Positions 1 to 10,475 of a stretch of DNA of 64,000 nucleotides are shown in pieces. How positions within the stretch are numbered: position 1 is the stretch's first letter; each line of letters begins with the position of its first letter. The notes under the pieces were generated by a model. It was not told the origin of the DNA. It saw nothing but the letters and a program-made list of their open reading frames with translations, and ran no database searches. The position numbers and the translations under genes are program-made. This stretch comes from Lutraria lutraria. Lineage: Eukaryota > Mollusca > Bivalvia > Venerida > Mactridae. The stretch is from positions 34,475,913 to 34,539,912 of the forward strand of contig OZ026847.1 of the NCBI GenBank assembly GCA_964023205.1, read 5' to 3'.

Positions 1-287
1 TGAAAAATAAGATTTTCTGTGGTCCTGGAAAATATGCTTTTCATATTTATTTATTTGGATTTAACGCCATTTTCTACATAATTTCAGTCATGTTGTTCGT
101 AGTTATCTTAACCAACTTTCCTAGACTTCATTTACACCTTAACCTGTACCAACTACATTTTATCTACAAGATAGTGGGGGGCAATTAAACATTGCTCTTA
201 CCACTGAGTTACTGGACGGGCTATATGCATTCATTTATTGATCTAATGTTCATGGCTCTATCTTTCCAATGTATTTCATATGATATA
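1..287. other. Unassigned AT-rich DNA
   Basis: I see no ORF, splice-flanked exon or recognisable repeat boundary here. The sequence is AT-rich with short homopolymer runs. Confidence 0.5.
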
Positions 288-414
288 CAGTCAACCCTGT
301 GTTAGTGGTCACCTTTTAATATAGGCCACCCTGTTGGTAAAGGCAACTTGTCTTTTAAAAACTGCCATTAATATTCTGAAAAAAGACCACCTGTTAATAC
401 AGGTCACATTGTTA
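288..414. repeat. Short MITE-like fragment, cagtcaaccctgtg end
   Basis: Starts after 'tata' with a CAGTCAACCCTG-type end, resembling the CAGTGCAACCTC ends of other short elements in this window (870, 49281, 61419). The phrases 'gtggtcacc', 'aggccaccctgtt' and 'gaccacctgttaatacaggtcac' repeat in both orientations. No clear 3' terminus was found, so it is probably a truncated non-autonomous DNA element. Confidence 0.35.
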
Positions 415-489
415 TTCGCATGGCTGGCATTTGTTCACAGGTTTGACTTAATGTGTGTTTGTTGAGTTATTTATTTTATCTATCCACAG

Positions 490-540
490 ACATATTTGGA
501 GAAAAATGTTCCAGTTTATGGTGACTGGACATTTGCATGA
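490..540 (+). CDS. Candidate 3'-terminal coding exon (16 codons plus stop)
   Basis: A pyrimidine-rich tract ending in the acceptor 'tatctatccacag' (to 489) is followed by an open stretch reading TYLEKNVPVYGDWTFA and a TGA at 538-540, if the upstream intron is phase 0. An 'aaataaa' poly(A)-like signal lies about 100 bases downstream, near 635. No upstream exon can be linked within the window, and the other two frames are also short and open for part of the stretch. I do not recognise the peptide. This could be a real last exon or a chance acceptor; confidence is low. Confidence 0.25.
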   Translation, partial: TYLEKNVPVYGDWTFA

Positions 541-869
541 AAAAAAAGTATTGCACCACTTGATTTGGAAATTTTTATTCTAAAGAAAGTCAGCAAATAT
601 CACCCTCCTCAAAGTATCAGTGATAGTAAAAAATAAATACTAAATTATGAAGAAACTACAAATATAGTCAAGCCTGTAAACATTGGTCACCAGAGGGAGA
701 GAAGAAATATGACATCAGCTCAGTCATCCATTCACCAGAGGTTTCCCTATCATACTATATTAATACATGTAAATGTGAACTATAGAGTGAATTGTTCACA
801 TGTGATTTTTTCCCCAGATAGCAATTAATTAACTTGGGTTTAACTTTACAAACTTAATGATTTATTATA
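541..869. other. Unassigned intergenic DNA
   Basis: AT-rich, with the 'aaataaa' near 635. I see no gene or recognisable repeat in the rest. Confidence 0.4.
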
Positions 870-959
870 CAGTGCAACCTCCCTAGACTGGCCCTCTCTT
901 GAGCAACAACCTCTCTTCAACAACAGAATGATACATGTTGCAAGAGTGGTTGTTATCTT
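870..959 (+). repeat. MITE fragment, CAGTGCAACCTC family
   Basis: Begins CAGTGCAACCTCCCTAGA after 'tata' and continues with 'ggccctctcttgagcaacaacctc' and 'ttcaacaacag'. The reverse complements of 49281-49446 and 61300-61419 carry the same string, which marks one dispersed family. The second inverted end is missing or degraded. Confidence 0.55.
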
Positions 960-1106
960 AGGTATGACTTAAGTTTAAATTGGTTGCTTTGTTTTTTTGT
1001 TAATTGATAATTAATTAGGCAATATAATTTGTTCAGCTGCTCATGAAGTTTTTAATGCTTCATGGTTTTATAATATAGGATTTTGTAAATACATATTTTA
1101 TTGTAC

Positions 1107-1152
1107 AGCATAACCTCTCCAGAGTGGCCCTCTCTTGAGCAAGGTTGCATTG
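1107..1152. repeat. Very short MITE remnant of the same family
   Basis: 'tacagcataacctctccaga' and 'ggccctctcttgagcaa' repeat the start of the family at 870. It ends in 'ggttgcattgta', an approximate inverted copy of its own start. It may be an extreme internal deletion derivative with both ends kept. Confidence 0.4.
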
Positions 1153-1250
1153 TATCTATCTCCAGGAAACACTGACTACTTTCTGTTCAGAATTAAAATG
1201 AATATATAAACGCTTTTTATTTATCAAGTGGATTCTGGGAGGAAAATATA

Positions 1251-2210
1251 CAGTAAAACCTCGATTATCCGAACACCGATTATCCAAATACCCGGTATTA
1301 TCTGAATAAAATCTACGGTCCCGATTACGTCTCTATATATTTCAAGTACAACGAACCCCGGTTATACGAATCGGATTTTACGAATACCTGGTGTAATCCG
1401 AATGCATTATTTGGTCCCTAAAGTTACAAATGCGTGTATTTTCACACCTATTATTCGAAGTCGTCAATTTAACAATGGCCGATTGAGAATCAAATGTCGT
1501 GTGACAAACAATGTGTCACATCAATTCATACACGAAGCGTGTCAATAGTTTAATTATCGTTAAGTTGACCATATTGTTTGTTACGCTTTTATACTAATCG
1601 CGACGAATATTACACTATGATCTCGGGTATAATAAGTTAATATGCGTACGTACCTGCATGGTGATCTGTATGAACTTATTTGCATTTCAGTGTCAATAAA
1701 AATTTAAAAACAGATTCGAACACAGTTAAACAAAGCTAACTAGAATATGATGATTTAGTGAAAAAACGTACCAAACCTAAAAACATTACGTCTTTGATTC
1801 TTTAATTGTCTTAGAATGTTACGATAGCGATGCCTAGTCGATTGTTAGTAAGTGAAGTGAGAATGACATATTGTTGTGTCGGATTGTGTTCTGCATAATC
1901 CATAAATGCGCGGATATTTATTTAACAAGAATTATTGTTTCATTGTTTAACTCATATACATTCATAAAACAATGATAAATAATAAGTGTTTGTTGTACAT
2001 TTTATTTTATTCTTATTATCACTCAAATAAATAACGTCATGTTTACATACGAGAGTTAACTCCTCTCGTTAACTCCATTGCAATATACGGACAGTACGGA
2101 ATTTATCGTTTCCAACCAATACATTATACTGAAATGGATTATTCGAAACCATGGATTATCCGAATGATTTTTCAGGTCCCAATGACATTCGAATAATCGG
2201 GGTTTTACTG
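1251..2210. mobile_element. Non-autonomous pogo/Tigger-like DNA transposon, TA target duplication
   Basis: The left end CAGTAAAACCTCGATTATCC is matched by the inverted right end, which reads GGGGTTTTACTG at 2199-2210, and both are flanked by TA (1249-1250 and 2211-2212). Degenerate subterminal copies of 'attatccgaat' occur near both ends. Ends starting CAGT with GATTATCCGAA and TA duplication are known from pogo/Tigger-type elements of the Tc1/mariner superfamily (established knowledge). I see no transposase reading frame in the 960 bp, so it is probably a deletion derivative mobilised in trans. Confidence 0.75.
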
Positions 2211-2212
2211 TA

Positions 2213-2969
2213 TTCATATTTGGTATCAATTTATTCTTAATTTTATGCCGATTAAGATGCATAGTGGATGTGTATTATCTAATTAAGTGATTTCTTCATA
2301 AAAATGACTTTACTTCTTCTGCTTGAGAATATAATTTTGGATAGCTTACAATTACATGTACAATTAAAGTATTAACCTGGAAGGTGTAAGTTCATAGTTC
2401 ACCTTGTGTTTAGCAGGTATTTTCTTCTATTGAAAAGTCACACTTGCTGTTGAAGAATTTGTCAATTGAATCACTATTGTAACATAGATTTTTATTGGTG
2501 AATATTGTAAACATTCATGTTCTTGTTAATAACCTTGTCATTGATTGGTCAACAGAGGGTGCTGACCTTATCAGATTTACTCAGGTTTTAGCAGGAAGTG
2601 ACCCTAGTTGTTTTTGGTGTCAGGGTAACAAATATTGAAAGTTGTACTTAATCTATTTATTTCTATGTGTTTTAAGGATATGGGATTTGCTGTAAGTAGT
2701 TTTTGATGCTTCTGTTTGAACTTACAATTAGCATGTTTTTTTCTGCTCATATTTTGCAATATAGATAAAAATGAGATTTATGAAATGATGGGAAAGACCA
2801 ATACTTGTCTAATTTCACTGCTCTGTTGCTGATACAAATGTAGATCTATTTAAAGTGACACCATAATCTTGTTTTCATCCTGCAGGTTTCATCACAGCAA
2901 GCTATGATAGTTGGTGTCACATAATGATGTGGATCAATGAATGAAATTATTGTCATGTAAACAATTATT
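2213..2969. other. Unassigned intergenic DNA
   Basis: Mostly AT-rich with no ORF of note. A strong acceptor-like sequence (ttgttttcatcctgcag, to 2885) is followed by short open frames, but no donor or partner exon supports it. Confidence 0.4.
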
Positions 2970-3759
2970 ATACCCCGCAAACAAAGTTTTGGAGGGGGTA
3001 TATTGAAGTCACTCTGTCGGTTGGTTGGTCGGTTGGACTGTCGGTAGGTCCGTCCGTCCGCATAAAATATCAAAAGTTTGTGGAGCGAACTACTTTGACA
3101 TTCTTTAAGCAATTTCTATGAAACTTGAAATACGTTATCACCATGAAGTGTAGATGTGCAAGACACAATTTTCATTCCCAGCGATTCACTCATTCCAGAG
3201 TTATGTTCCCTTGAACTTAGAATTGCACTCTTAGTTTGTGGAGTGAACTACTTCCGATGGAATTGAAACTTGAAATATATTATCACCATGAAGTGCATAT
3301 GTGCAAGACACAATTTTAATGCCCAGCGATTCACTCATTCCAGAGTTATATGCCCTTGAACATAGCCATATAGTGTAAAATTGCACTATTACTTTGTGGA
3401 GCAAACTACTTCCACATTTTTCAAGGGATTGAACTGAAACTTGAAATATATTATCACCATGAAGTGTACTCGTGCAAGACACAATATTCAATCCACAGCG
3501 ATTCACTCATTACAGAGTTATGTGCCCTTGAACTTAGCCATATAGTGTACAATGGCACTCTTAGTTTCTGGAGCAAACTACTTCCACATTTTTCAAGGAA
3601 TTGAATTGAATCTTGAAATATATTATCAATATTGAATGTAGATGTTCAAAAAATAATTTTCATACCCAGTGATCCACTCATTGCAGAGTTATGTCCCCTT
3701 AAACTTAGCCGTATAGTGTACTATCACATTTTTAGTGTCAAAGCGGCGGCGGGGGTATT
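2970..3759. mobile_element. MITE-like element with ATACCCCGC...GCGGGGGTAT ends and internal tandem repeats
   Basis: The left end 'ataccccgc' (2970) and right end 'gcgggggtat' (about 3749-3758) are inverted copies. Just inside the left end is 'ggagggggtatattgaagtc', then a (TCGGTTGG)n-like stretch, then the tandem repeats listed separately. Short elements with C-run and G-run termini and internal tandem repeats are common in bivalve genomes (established knowledge; family not assigned). Confidence 0.55.
3071..3737 (+). repeat. About 171-bp tandem repeat, 4 copies
   Basis: The block 'gattcactcatt...agagttat' recurs near 3183, 3328, 3500 and 3671, giving spacings of about 145, 172 and 171 bp; the first interval carries a deletion of about 27 bp. 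Each copy also has 'ggagc(g/a)aactactt', 'aacttgaaat' and 'tatcaccatgaagtg'. The ORFs crossing it are by-products of the repeat. Confidence 0.8.
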
Positions 3760-3928
3760 AGTCAACTCTGTGACAGTTCTAGTTTTGTCTGCAAAGCCAT
3801 CAGTTTTACTCGTTGCTATTACTTGTATTTTTATTTTTTTAGTTTTGTATAGCTTACAAGTTTCATATTCTTATAAGTCATGCTCATTTTACTCTTCACC
3901 TATTTTTATTAAAGTATGTACATGTAGT

Positions 3929-4234
3929 GCCTCTGTCTGGTTTAGCTAACCAAGTCCTTGTTCTGATGAAGAGGTTGCAAGTTCGAACCCCATGCAAAGC
4001 GCACACTGTCCTTTACAAATTTGATTGAAGATATTACATCTTATATTTGATTGTCCTCCACCTCTAAATTATGTGGGGTACACAGATTGGCAGTAGCTTG
4101 CAGATAGAATTCGGTTGATACTGATCAAGGCCTAAATGAAGTCCAGGGAAGCTGGTTGTGGGTAACAGCCTTCCACGATATAACTCAAATAATGTTGAAA
4201 ATGGTGTTTAATCCAATGAAATAAATAAATAAAA
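3929..4234 (+). mobile_element. tRNA-derived SINE, family 2, copy 1
   Basis: A tRNA-like head has a box-A-like 'tttagctaaccaag' and a box B 'gttcgaacccc', followed by a body with 'gcgcacactgtcc', 'gaagatattacatctta', 'gcagatagaat' and 'aaggcctaaatgaagtccag', and a tail of (AAAT)n. The copy at 57600-57884 matches in the same order over the full length. Internal Pol III boxes with a simple A/T tail define a SINE. Mobilisation would need a partner LINE, not identified here. Confidence 0.75.
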
Positions 4235-4424
4235 CATGTTTCTGTTCAAATTTATTTGTAGCTACACAATTTAGTTCCGTAATTCTCCTGATTTGAATTA
4301 AGCTTAAATGTAAACATTAATTCTTTTGTGTGTTCTTGTGCAATATGTGTATGTTTGTTGTTATTGCATTTTAACTTTATCTTGTGTTTAATGTAGAATA
4401 CCTTGGTATTTTTTTTGTACGTCT

Positions 4425-4640
4425 GAAGGGATGTATTATGTTAAGGCAAGGCGTCCGTCTGTCTGTTTGTCTGTCTGTCCGTCCATTAGCAATTTTGTGT
4501 CCGCTCTGTTACTCTTTAACCCCTCGAAGGTTTTCGAAGAAACTTTAATCAAATGATTACCATATCAAGACGACGTGCTGAGCACATGTTTCAGAAGGCT
4601 AGCTTCAAGGTCACACTTAGGGATCGAAGGCAGTGTGCTG
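4425..4640. repeat. Dispersed repeat with gtccgtctgtctg run
   Basis: A 'gtccgtctgtctgtttgtctg' run is followed by 'tccgctctgttactctttaa', 'accatat' and 'ttcaaggtcacacttaggg'. A related copy lies at 8135-8300, and the block at 61745-62310 is similar in style. Probably a fragment of a mollusc repeat; ends not defined. Confidence 0.5.
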
Positions 4641-4688
4641 CCAAGGACGCGATTCTGCGATATTCTCTCTAAAAAATCGTAAATGTTG

Positions 4689-5841
4689 GGCCACCCTTAA
4701 TTAATTGTTTGTTTGCCACTTCCGACCCATACTTTTTGGGTTGGATCGGTAGGTAGGTAAAATCTTTTTTTTTATATATACTATACTAAATAATCGCCTA
4801 AAAGACGATCCCCACAAAGGGTGATTTGTCCAAAAACCGCGTTCATAATCGGCAATATTTATCACCCGTAGCGGCGATTTTCTTCGCGGCATCGATCTTG
4901 AAAAAACGCGAATCACCGCAATGTCGCTATTCATCGCGTTTTATGACTTTTTATCTGACGGTAATCTTTGATCGCTAAGGGTCATGGTGATTCGCGAACG
5001 TCTGAAGCCGTCTCTCAAATAGCTTAAAATGATATTTATTGTGAATGTTTCTTCTACTATTGCTTTTTGTTGACCGTTCATTTTCCGAAAACAGTCACAT
5101 GATAAGTTAACACTTACTAAATCCGTCGGCCAAGACGGACAGAAATCCAGGCATTTGATTGGATTTTGTGAAGTAGGAAATCCCATTCTTGAAGTAAATA
5201 TGTAGAAAACCGGTGAATTGCTAAGCGATTTTGTAAACTGTGTAGCCATGTTTTACATATGCAGCGTTACGTACAGGGCGAGATTAATATGTCTATTTTT
5301 AGTGTTTTATATATTGAGTACCAGGGTGAGAATTTAGACCGAGTCGCAGTTTCTCATTTTACCTATGTAGCTCTGTGCTCTAATCAATATAACCAGTCCA
5401 CTGTTTACATGTAATATTATTTCACGCAATAATATACGAAAGCTGACAGATTAATTAAAGCTCATCAACTCTGTACTATTAAGTTCTCAACACTTGTTGA
5501 TTATAATTTGTGTCAACGCTAATTTTTCACACTTATCAGGTAATAATTTGTTCACAACAGCGCGATTAAATAATGTGTGAATAACGCTGTTATTGGCGAG
5601 AAATTAAGAGTAAAGAGGCGACATCGCCAATCACGTGCTTATGGGTTGTCGACGGAATAAAGGATGTCAAATATACAACTGTAAAGAAACCAAATGACAT
5701 TTGACTTAGATTCACGAAAGAAATATTACACAGAAGTAATATAAAAAAGCATTATTTTTTTAGTCAAAAAATCTTTTGGACCGGCGGATTTTTGTCGTGT
5801 CGGCGGGAAGCGGCAAACAAACAATCTTTTAATTTAGGCCT
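4689..5841. mobile_element. Inverted-repeat element, superfamily unassigned
   Basis: The left side reads GGCCACCCTTAATTAATTGT followed by 'ttgtttgccacttccgac'. The reverse complement of the right side (to 5841) reads GGCCTAAATTAAAAGATTGT followed by 'ttgtttgccgcttcccgc'. The matching ends of roughly 35 bp enclose about 1.15 kb. The target duplication is unclear and I see no convincing transposase: the 102-codon minus-strand ORF at 4941-5249 has no domain I recognise. Probably a non-autonomous DNA transposon. Confidence 0.5.
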
Positions 5842-6430
5842 TGCATAAATAATGCTTTTAATTAGTGCGATTAATGTCGTGTATGAAATTTCTCGGGTAC
5901 GAATCTGAAAACAAACGTGCAATTGTCACAGTAGTAAAAATATTACTGGAACCGGTGCAAAGTGCGCGAAAGCTGTTTCTTACAGCACTTCTGATTGATG
6001 CATATTTCTGCACCGACCAATGAAATCGATTGTTTTTTCGAGACAGTTCACCTTTATAAAACGGCGATGCTGGCAAAAAAGTCGCAGACAATTCTAAGCT
6101 TTTTCCAAAAGAAAAGTCTGCAATCGCATCAAATTAACAATATAACTGTCAATCCTCCACCTGCCAACTCTCCTTTTACTGCAGTTTCATCCCTACCTGT
6201 CTCTTCATGTTAAAAGTCAGACGAAACTACTGTGAACAAGCATGTTACAGTGCCATTTTGCAAAGAAATGGATGAATGATCGCTCTTGTTTGAGTTTAGT
6301 CTATGATACGCACAGGCAATCCATGCTGATTTTGTTATTTCATTTAATACTCGGAAGATATATATTGCCACGTCCAAAATTGGCTTGATAAAAAAATCAG
6401 TGGAGAACAATTTTTTGGACAATGTCATTT
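5842..6430. other. Unassigned; possible degraded transposase 5' end
   Basis: From 6067 the plus strand reads MLAKKSQTILSFFQKK. A basic stretch followed by T(L/I)xSFF is often seen at the N-terminus of hAT/TTF-type transposon proteins (established knowledge). The frame stops at 6211-6213 and nothing downstream confirms it, so I do not call a gene. Confidence 0.2.
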
Positions 6431-6493
6431 TTGTCGAGCCCACCTGCGGTGAGCTCGACATAGTCGCCACAATGGCGGTTGTGTGTCTGTACG

Positions 6494-6576
6494 TTAGTTA
6501 GTTAGTTAGTAAGTTAGTTAGTGAGTGAGTGAGTGAGTGAGTGAGTGAGTGAGCGAGTGAGTGAGTGAGTGAGTTA
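6494..6576 (+). repeat. (GTTA)n/(GAGT)n microsatellite
   Basis: A run of 'gttagttagt' passes into repeated 'gagt' units with one 'gcga' interruption. Confidence 0.95.
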
Positions 6577-6589
6577 GTGTGTCCGTCCG

Positions 6590-7860
6590 GATCCTTTTCC
6601 GGGCTGTATCTCCCTTATGCATTGACACTTTTTAAAATAACTTGGCATAATTGTTAAACACCATGAGGCAGTGTGCAGTGCGCAAAATCGAGGTCTCTAG
6701 CTCAAAGGTCAAGGTCACACTTAGAGGTCAAACGTCAAAAATGAGCATTATAGACCTTGTCCGGGCTGTATCTCCCTTATTCATAGAAACTTTTTAAGAT
6801 AACTTGGCATTATTGTTTAGCACCATGAGGCGGTGTGCAGTGTGCAAAATCCAGGTCTCTAGCTCAAAGGTCAAGGTCACACTTAGATGTCAAACATCAA
6901 AAATGAGCATTATAGACCTTGTCCGGGCTGTATCTCCCTTATGCATGGAAACTTTTTAAGATAACTTGGCATAATTGTTAAACATAATGAGGCGATGTGC
7001 AGTGCGCAAAATCCAGGTCTCTAGCTCAAAGGTCAAGGTCACACTTAGAGGTCAAATGTCAAAAATGAGCATTATACACCTTGTCCGGGCTGTATCTCCC
7101 TTATGCATAGAAACTTTTTAAGATAACTTGGCATTATTGTTTAGCACCATGAGGCGGTGTGCAGTGTGCACAATCCAGGTCTCTAGCTCAAAGGTCAAGG
7201 TCACACTTAGATGTCAAACATCAAAAATGAGCATTATAGACCTTGTCCGGGCTGTATCTCCCTTATGCATGGAAACTTTTTAAGATAACTTGGCATAATT
7301 GTTAAACACCATGAGGCGATGTGCAGTGCGCAAAATCCAGGTCTCTAGCTCAAAGGTCAAGGTCACACTTAGAGGTCAAATGTCAAAAATGAGCATTATA
7401 CACCTTGTCCGGGCTGTATCTCCCTTATGCATAGAAACTTTTTAAGATAACTTGGCATAATTGTAAAACACCATGAGGCAGTGTGCAGTGCGTAAGATCA
7501 AGGTCTCTAGCTCAAAGGTCAAGGTCACACTTAGAGGTCAAACATAAAAAATAATCATTATACACCTTGTCAGTGCTGTGTCTCCCTTATGCATTGAATT
7601 ATTTAAAAATGACTTGCCATAATACAATGTGACCATGTGTCTTGGGCAACACCCAGATTTTTATAGGTCAAAGGTCAAGATTACACATTCGGTCAATTAT
7701 ATTTTCCTTGTCTGGGCTGTAACTTCTGTTTGCATTCAAGGATTTTTAAATAAATTGGTATAAAAGTTTACTTCAATGAAATGATGTGTCACCCATACTT
7801 GTAGTTCAAAGGTCAAGATCACAAGCTGGCTAAACAGGGGCTCAACATGTTGCCCTTGGG
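6590..7860 (+). repeat. 162-bp tandem repeat, about 7 to 8 copies
   Basis: The landmark 'gggctgtatctcccttat' starts at 6601, 6763, 6925, 7087, 7249 and 7411, with a diverged copy at 7573 and a weak one near 7710. The spacing is exactly 162 bp for the first seven. Each copy contains 'ctcaaaggtcaaggtcacactta'-type sequence. The central copies alternate between two variants, so the true recent period is about 324 bp. Not coding. Confidence 0.9.
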
Positions 7861-7868
7861 CTTCTAGT

Positions 7869-8134
7869 TGTGTTAATAACTTAATATACGTACCTGGTTA
7901 TATTATATAAGCCAGGTAATTATAAATACACCTGTTTAACCAAGATTAATTGAAAATGTACATCAAAATAAAATGGAGTAATTTTCTTCATACATATAGT
8001 AACAGTTTATTTGGAAAATGTTTTGTCTCGGCCGTTTTCAAAATGTCCCCAATATTTTTTATTGAATGGGACATTTGTCCCCACTTTTTGAAAACCTTGG
8101 CAGAACACTGCCTTGAAGGTCATATGACTTATTT
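7869..8134. other. Unassigned DNA
   Basis: No gene or repeat boundary seen. The 66-codon ORF starting at 7950 has no recognisable feature. Confidence 0.4.
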
Positions 8135-8300
8135 TAATTCTGCTCTGTAACTCTTTAAGCTTGCAAAGGATTTTGAATTAACTTTACTCAAATGTTCACC
8201 ATATTGAGATGAAGAGCAGCTTCCTTATTTCGGAAGGCTTACTTCAAGGTCAAGGTCACATTTAGGGGTCAAAGGTCATATGCACAAAAAGTACCACAAA
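8135..8300. repeat. Dispersed repeat related to 4425-4640
   Basis: Shares 'tctgctctgtaactctttaa', 'caccatat', 'ggaaggctta(c)ttcaaggtca' and an 'aggggtcaaaggtcat' end with the copy at 4425-4640. A diverged fragment. Confidence 0.5.
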
Positions 8301-8428
8301 AATAATGTTTTTACAGTATCAATTATACCTTTGGGCATATATTATTTCGCCTTATGATGCTTCTGTCTAGTTTATAGCACCAAAAAACATGTATTCTAAT
8401 ATTCATGTAAGCAATTTATAATTTTCAG

Positions 8429-8476
8429 TAAACAAAGATGAAGACTAACCATCCTATGGCAGCCACTGGACAAGAG
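8429..8476 (+). CDS. Candidate first coding exon of an unidentified host gene
   Basis: The acceptor 'ttataattttcag' (to 8428) and the near-perfect donor GAG|gtaagt (from 8477) flank a 48-bp exon. An ATG at 8438 with adequate context (aaagATGA) opens MKTNHPMAATGQE, 13 codons ending in phase 0. The paired splice signals with an open start are better than expected for random AT-rich DNA, but no downstream exon can be joined before the array. The next exon may lie beyond the 32-kb repeat or outside the window. I do not recognise the peptide. Confidence 0.35.
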
Positions 8477-8575
8477 GTAAGTGCTAAAGTTCTAAATCAG
8501 CCCTATATATATAGCATTACCAATTTCAGATGACAAAATTCCATCCAAATCTGTTGTGTCAAGCGTGCCACCGGG

Positions 8576-9455
8576 GGTATATGTGTTTATTGAAGGCTGG
8601 GTCTTGTTTACTCTATATATGTGTTTATTGAAGGCTGGGTCTAAATGTTTACTAAATATATATATATGTTAATTGAAGGCTGGGTCTCAATGTTTACTAA
8701 ATATATATATATTTTTATTGAAGGCTGGGTCTCAATGTTTACTATATATATGTGTTTATTGAAGGCTGGTCTTGTTTACTACATACATGTGTTTATTGAA
8801 GGCTGGGTCTTGTTTACTATATATATGTGTTTATTGAAGGCTGGGTCTTGTTTACTATATATATGTGTTTATAGAAGGCTGGGTATTGTTTACTATATAA
8901 TATGGGTTTATTGAAGGCTGGGTCTTGTTTACTCTATATATGTGTTTATTGAAGGCTGGGTCTAAATGTTTACTAAATATATATATATGTTTATTGAAGG
9001 CTGGGTCTCAATGTTTACTATATATATGTGTTTATAGAAGGCTGGGTATTGTTTACTATATATATGGGTTTATTGAAGGCTGGGTCTTGTTTACTCTATA
9101 TTTGTGTTTATTGAAGGCTGGGTCTAAATGTTTACTAAATATATATATATATTTATTGAAGGCTAGGTCTCAATGTTTACTATATATATGTGTTTATTGA
9201 AGACTGGGTCTTGTTTACTACATACATGTGTTTATTGAAGGCTGGGTCTTGTTTACTATATATATGTGTTTATAGAAGGCTGGGTATTGTTTAATGGGTT
9301 TATTGAAGGCTGGGTCTTGTTTACTCTATATATGTGTTTGAAGGCTGGGTCTTGTTTACTATATATATGTGTTTATTGAAGGCTGGGTCTTCTTTACTAT
9401 ATATACCGGTATGTGTTTATTGAAGGCTAGGTCTGCTTTACTACATGTTTGTGTT
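8576..9455 (+). repeat. Minisatellite, about 38-46-bp unit, roughly 20 copies
   Basis: Repeats of 'tgtttattgaaggctgggtc' with either 'ttgtttactatatata' or 'taaatgtttactaaatatat' spacers. The two spacer classes recur in the same order, suggesting that blocks of several units were duplicated together. The repeated MCLLKAG-type ORFs are by-products. Confidence 0.9.
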
Positions 9456-9459
9456 TATT

Positions 9460-9983
9460 ATGCCCCCCTTCGAAGAAGAGGGGGTATATTGTTTTACTAG
9501 CCTGTCTTTCAGTCTGTCTGTTGGTTGGTGGGTAGACTAGTTAGTTTCCGATGGATAACTCGTCAACGGATGACTGATGGGCCTGATACTTCCCATGTGC
9601 ATTGGCCTTGGACAGTAGATGACCCCTATTGAAATTGGGATCACTAGGTCAAAGTGACATTGAATGTGAAAATCGTTTCCGATCCATAACTCGTCAATGG
9701 ATTAACCGATGGGCCTGATATTTTGCAGGTGCATTGGCTTTGGACACTTTGGGGTCACTAGGTCAAAGGTCACTGTGACGTTGAGTGTGAAAGTTGTTTC
9801 CAATCGATAACTCGCCAACGGATTGACTGATTGGCCTTATACTTCGCAGGTGCATTGGCCTCGGACACTAGGTGACCCCTATTGAAATTGGGGTCACTAG
9901 GTCAAAGGTCAAGGTCACTGTCTCATGGAGTGTAAAAATCGTTTGAGAGATAGCTCTGTGTCAAGGCCCTGTTTGGGGGGCAT
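9460..9983. mobile_element. MITE-like element, ATGCCCCCC...GGGGGGCAT ends
   Basis: The left end ATGCCCCCC (9460-9468) and right end GGGGGGCAT (9975-9983) are perfect inverted copies. Just inside the left end 'tcgaagaagagggggtata' gives a hairpin with the C run. The interior has three diverged copies of a module of about 120-150 bp: 'ataactcg(t/c)caacgga', 'gggcctgata', 'tgcattggcc', 'actaggtcaaa'. The same end design is found twice in every unit of the large array and at 45570-45787. Confidence 0.65.
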
Positions 9984-10092
9984 GTGTCTCCGACCGGGAA
10001 GCTCTTGTTTCTATATGCATATTTTCAATTTTGTTTGTGTCACACTTTTATATCAATTTTATCCACATGACTCTAATAAGCATGTAGTTTAA

Positions 10093-10471
10093 AGTCCCAT
10101 AAGCATATACATTTATTGGTCCTAATAGTTTCTGTTTGTTCTATAACAGAGGAATCCGGTGTGTTTTACTCCCGTGCATACTTTATAGCAAGAAAAAATG
10201 TTTCCAAAACCACTATCATATTTTTTTCAATATCATTGAAAAAAATACTGTTAATAGAACAGCTGTGTTTTCCTGCAGTCATATTATGCCCACGGCATTA
10301 AGTTACGTCACGCGCTCTATATATTTCAAATTTACAAAAGCAAAATTCACAGCGAAATGAGTGTTTTTACAAGAAAAAAGGCTTTTTTGGTCGGTAATTA
10401 TTATCTTGGGATAACATCAGCAATTGTTTGTTTTTTGCATATATTTTTTTTTGCAAAAAGCTCATGGGACT
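10093..10471. mobile_element. MITE with AGTCCCAT inverted ends and TTAA target site
   Basis: TTAA (10089-10092) then AGTCCCAT, and at the other end ATGGGACT then TTAA (10472-10475). TTAA duplication is typical of piggyBac- and Kolobok-type insertion (established knowledge). No transposase is visible. The reverse complement of 48484-48570 matches the first ~80 bp, including 'tagtttctgtttgttctata' and 'ggaatccggtgtgtttt', so the family is dispersed. Confidence 0.65.
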
Positions 10472-10475
10472 TTAA

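Larger units (their letters stand above)
6431..7868. mobile_element. Element carrying the 162-bp tandem array
   Basis: Opens with 'gtcgagcccacctgcggtga' and 'gctcgacatagtcgcc', which form a short hairpin, then a GAGT microsatellite, then the 162-bp repeats, and closes near 'gcccttgggcttctagttgt'. Bivalve repeats with this opening and a GGTCAAGGTCAC-rich body are common (established knowledge). The outer ends are approximate. Confidence 0.45.

Noticed and set aside
2674..2700. Micro-exon ending in the donor 'gct|gtaagtag'
   Set aside because: The upstream 'gtgttttaag' is not a proper acceptor, and the 15-base exon has no support.
2881..2940. Terminal exon after the acceptor at 2885 (one frame reads FITASYDSW)
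   Set aside because: The start resembles a WD40 blade, but the following residues do not, and no donor or partner exon is visible.
4941..5249. 102-codon minus ORF as the transposase of the element at 4689-5841
   Set aside because: Too short, with no D/E catalytic pattern, zinc finger or HTH that I can see.
6590..7860. Regular 162-bp repeats as a CRISPR-like array
   Set aside because: The repeats are contiguous without unique spacers, the period is far too long, and the context is eukaryotic.
8645..9200. ORFs with repeated MCLLKAG peptides
   Set aside because: By-product of the 'tgtttattgaaggctgggtc' minisatellite.
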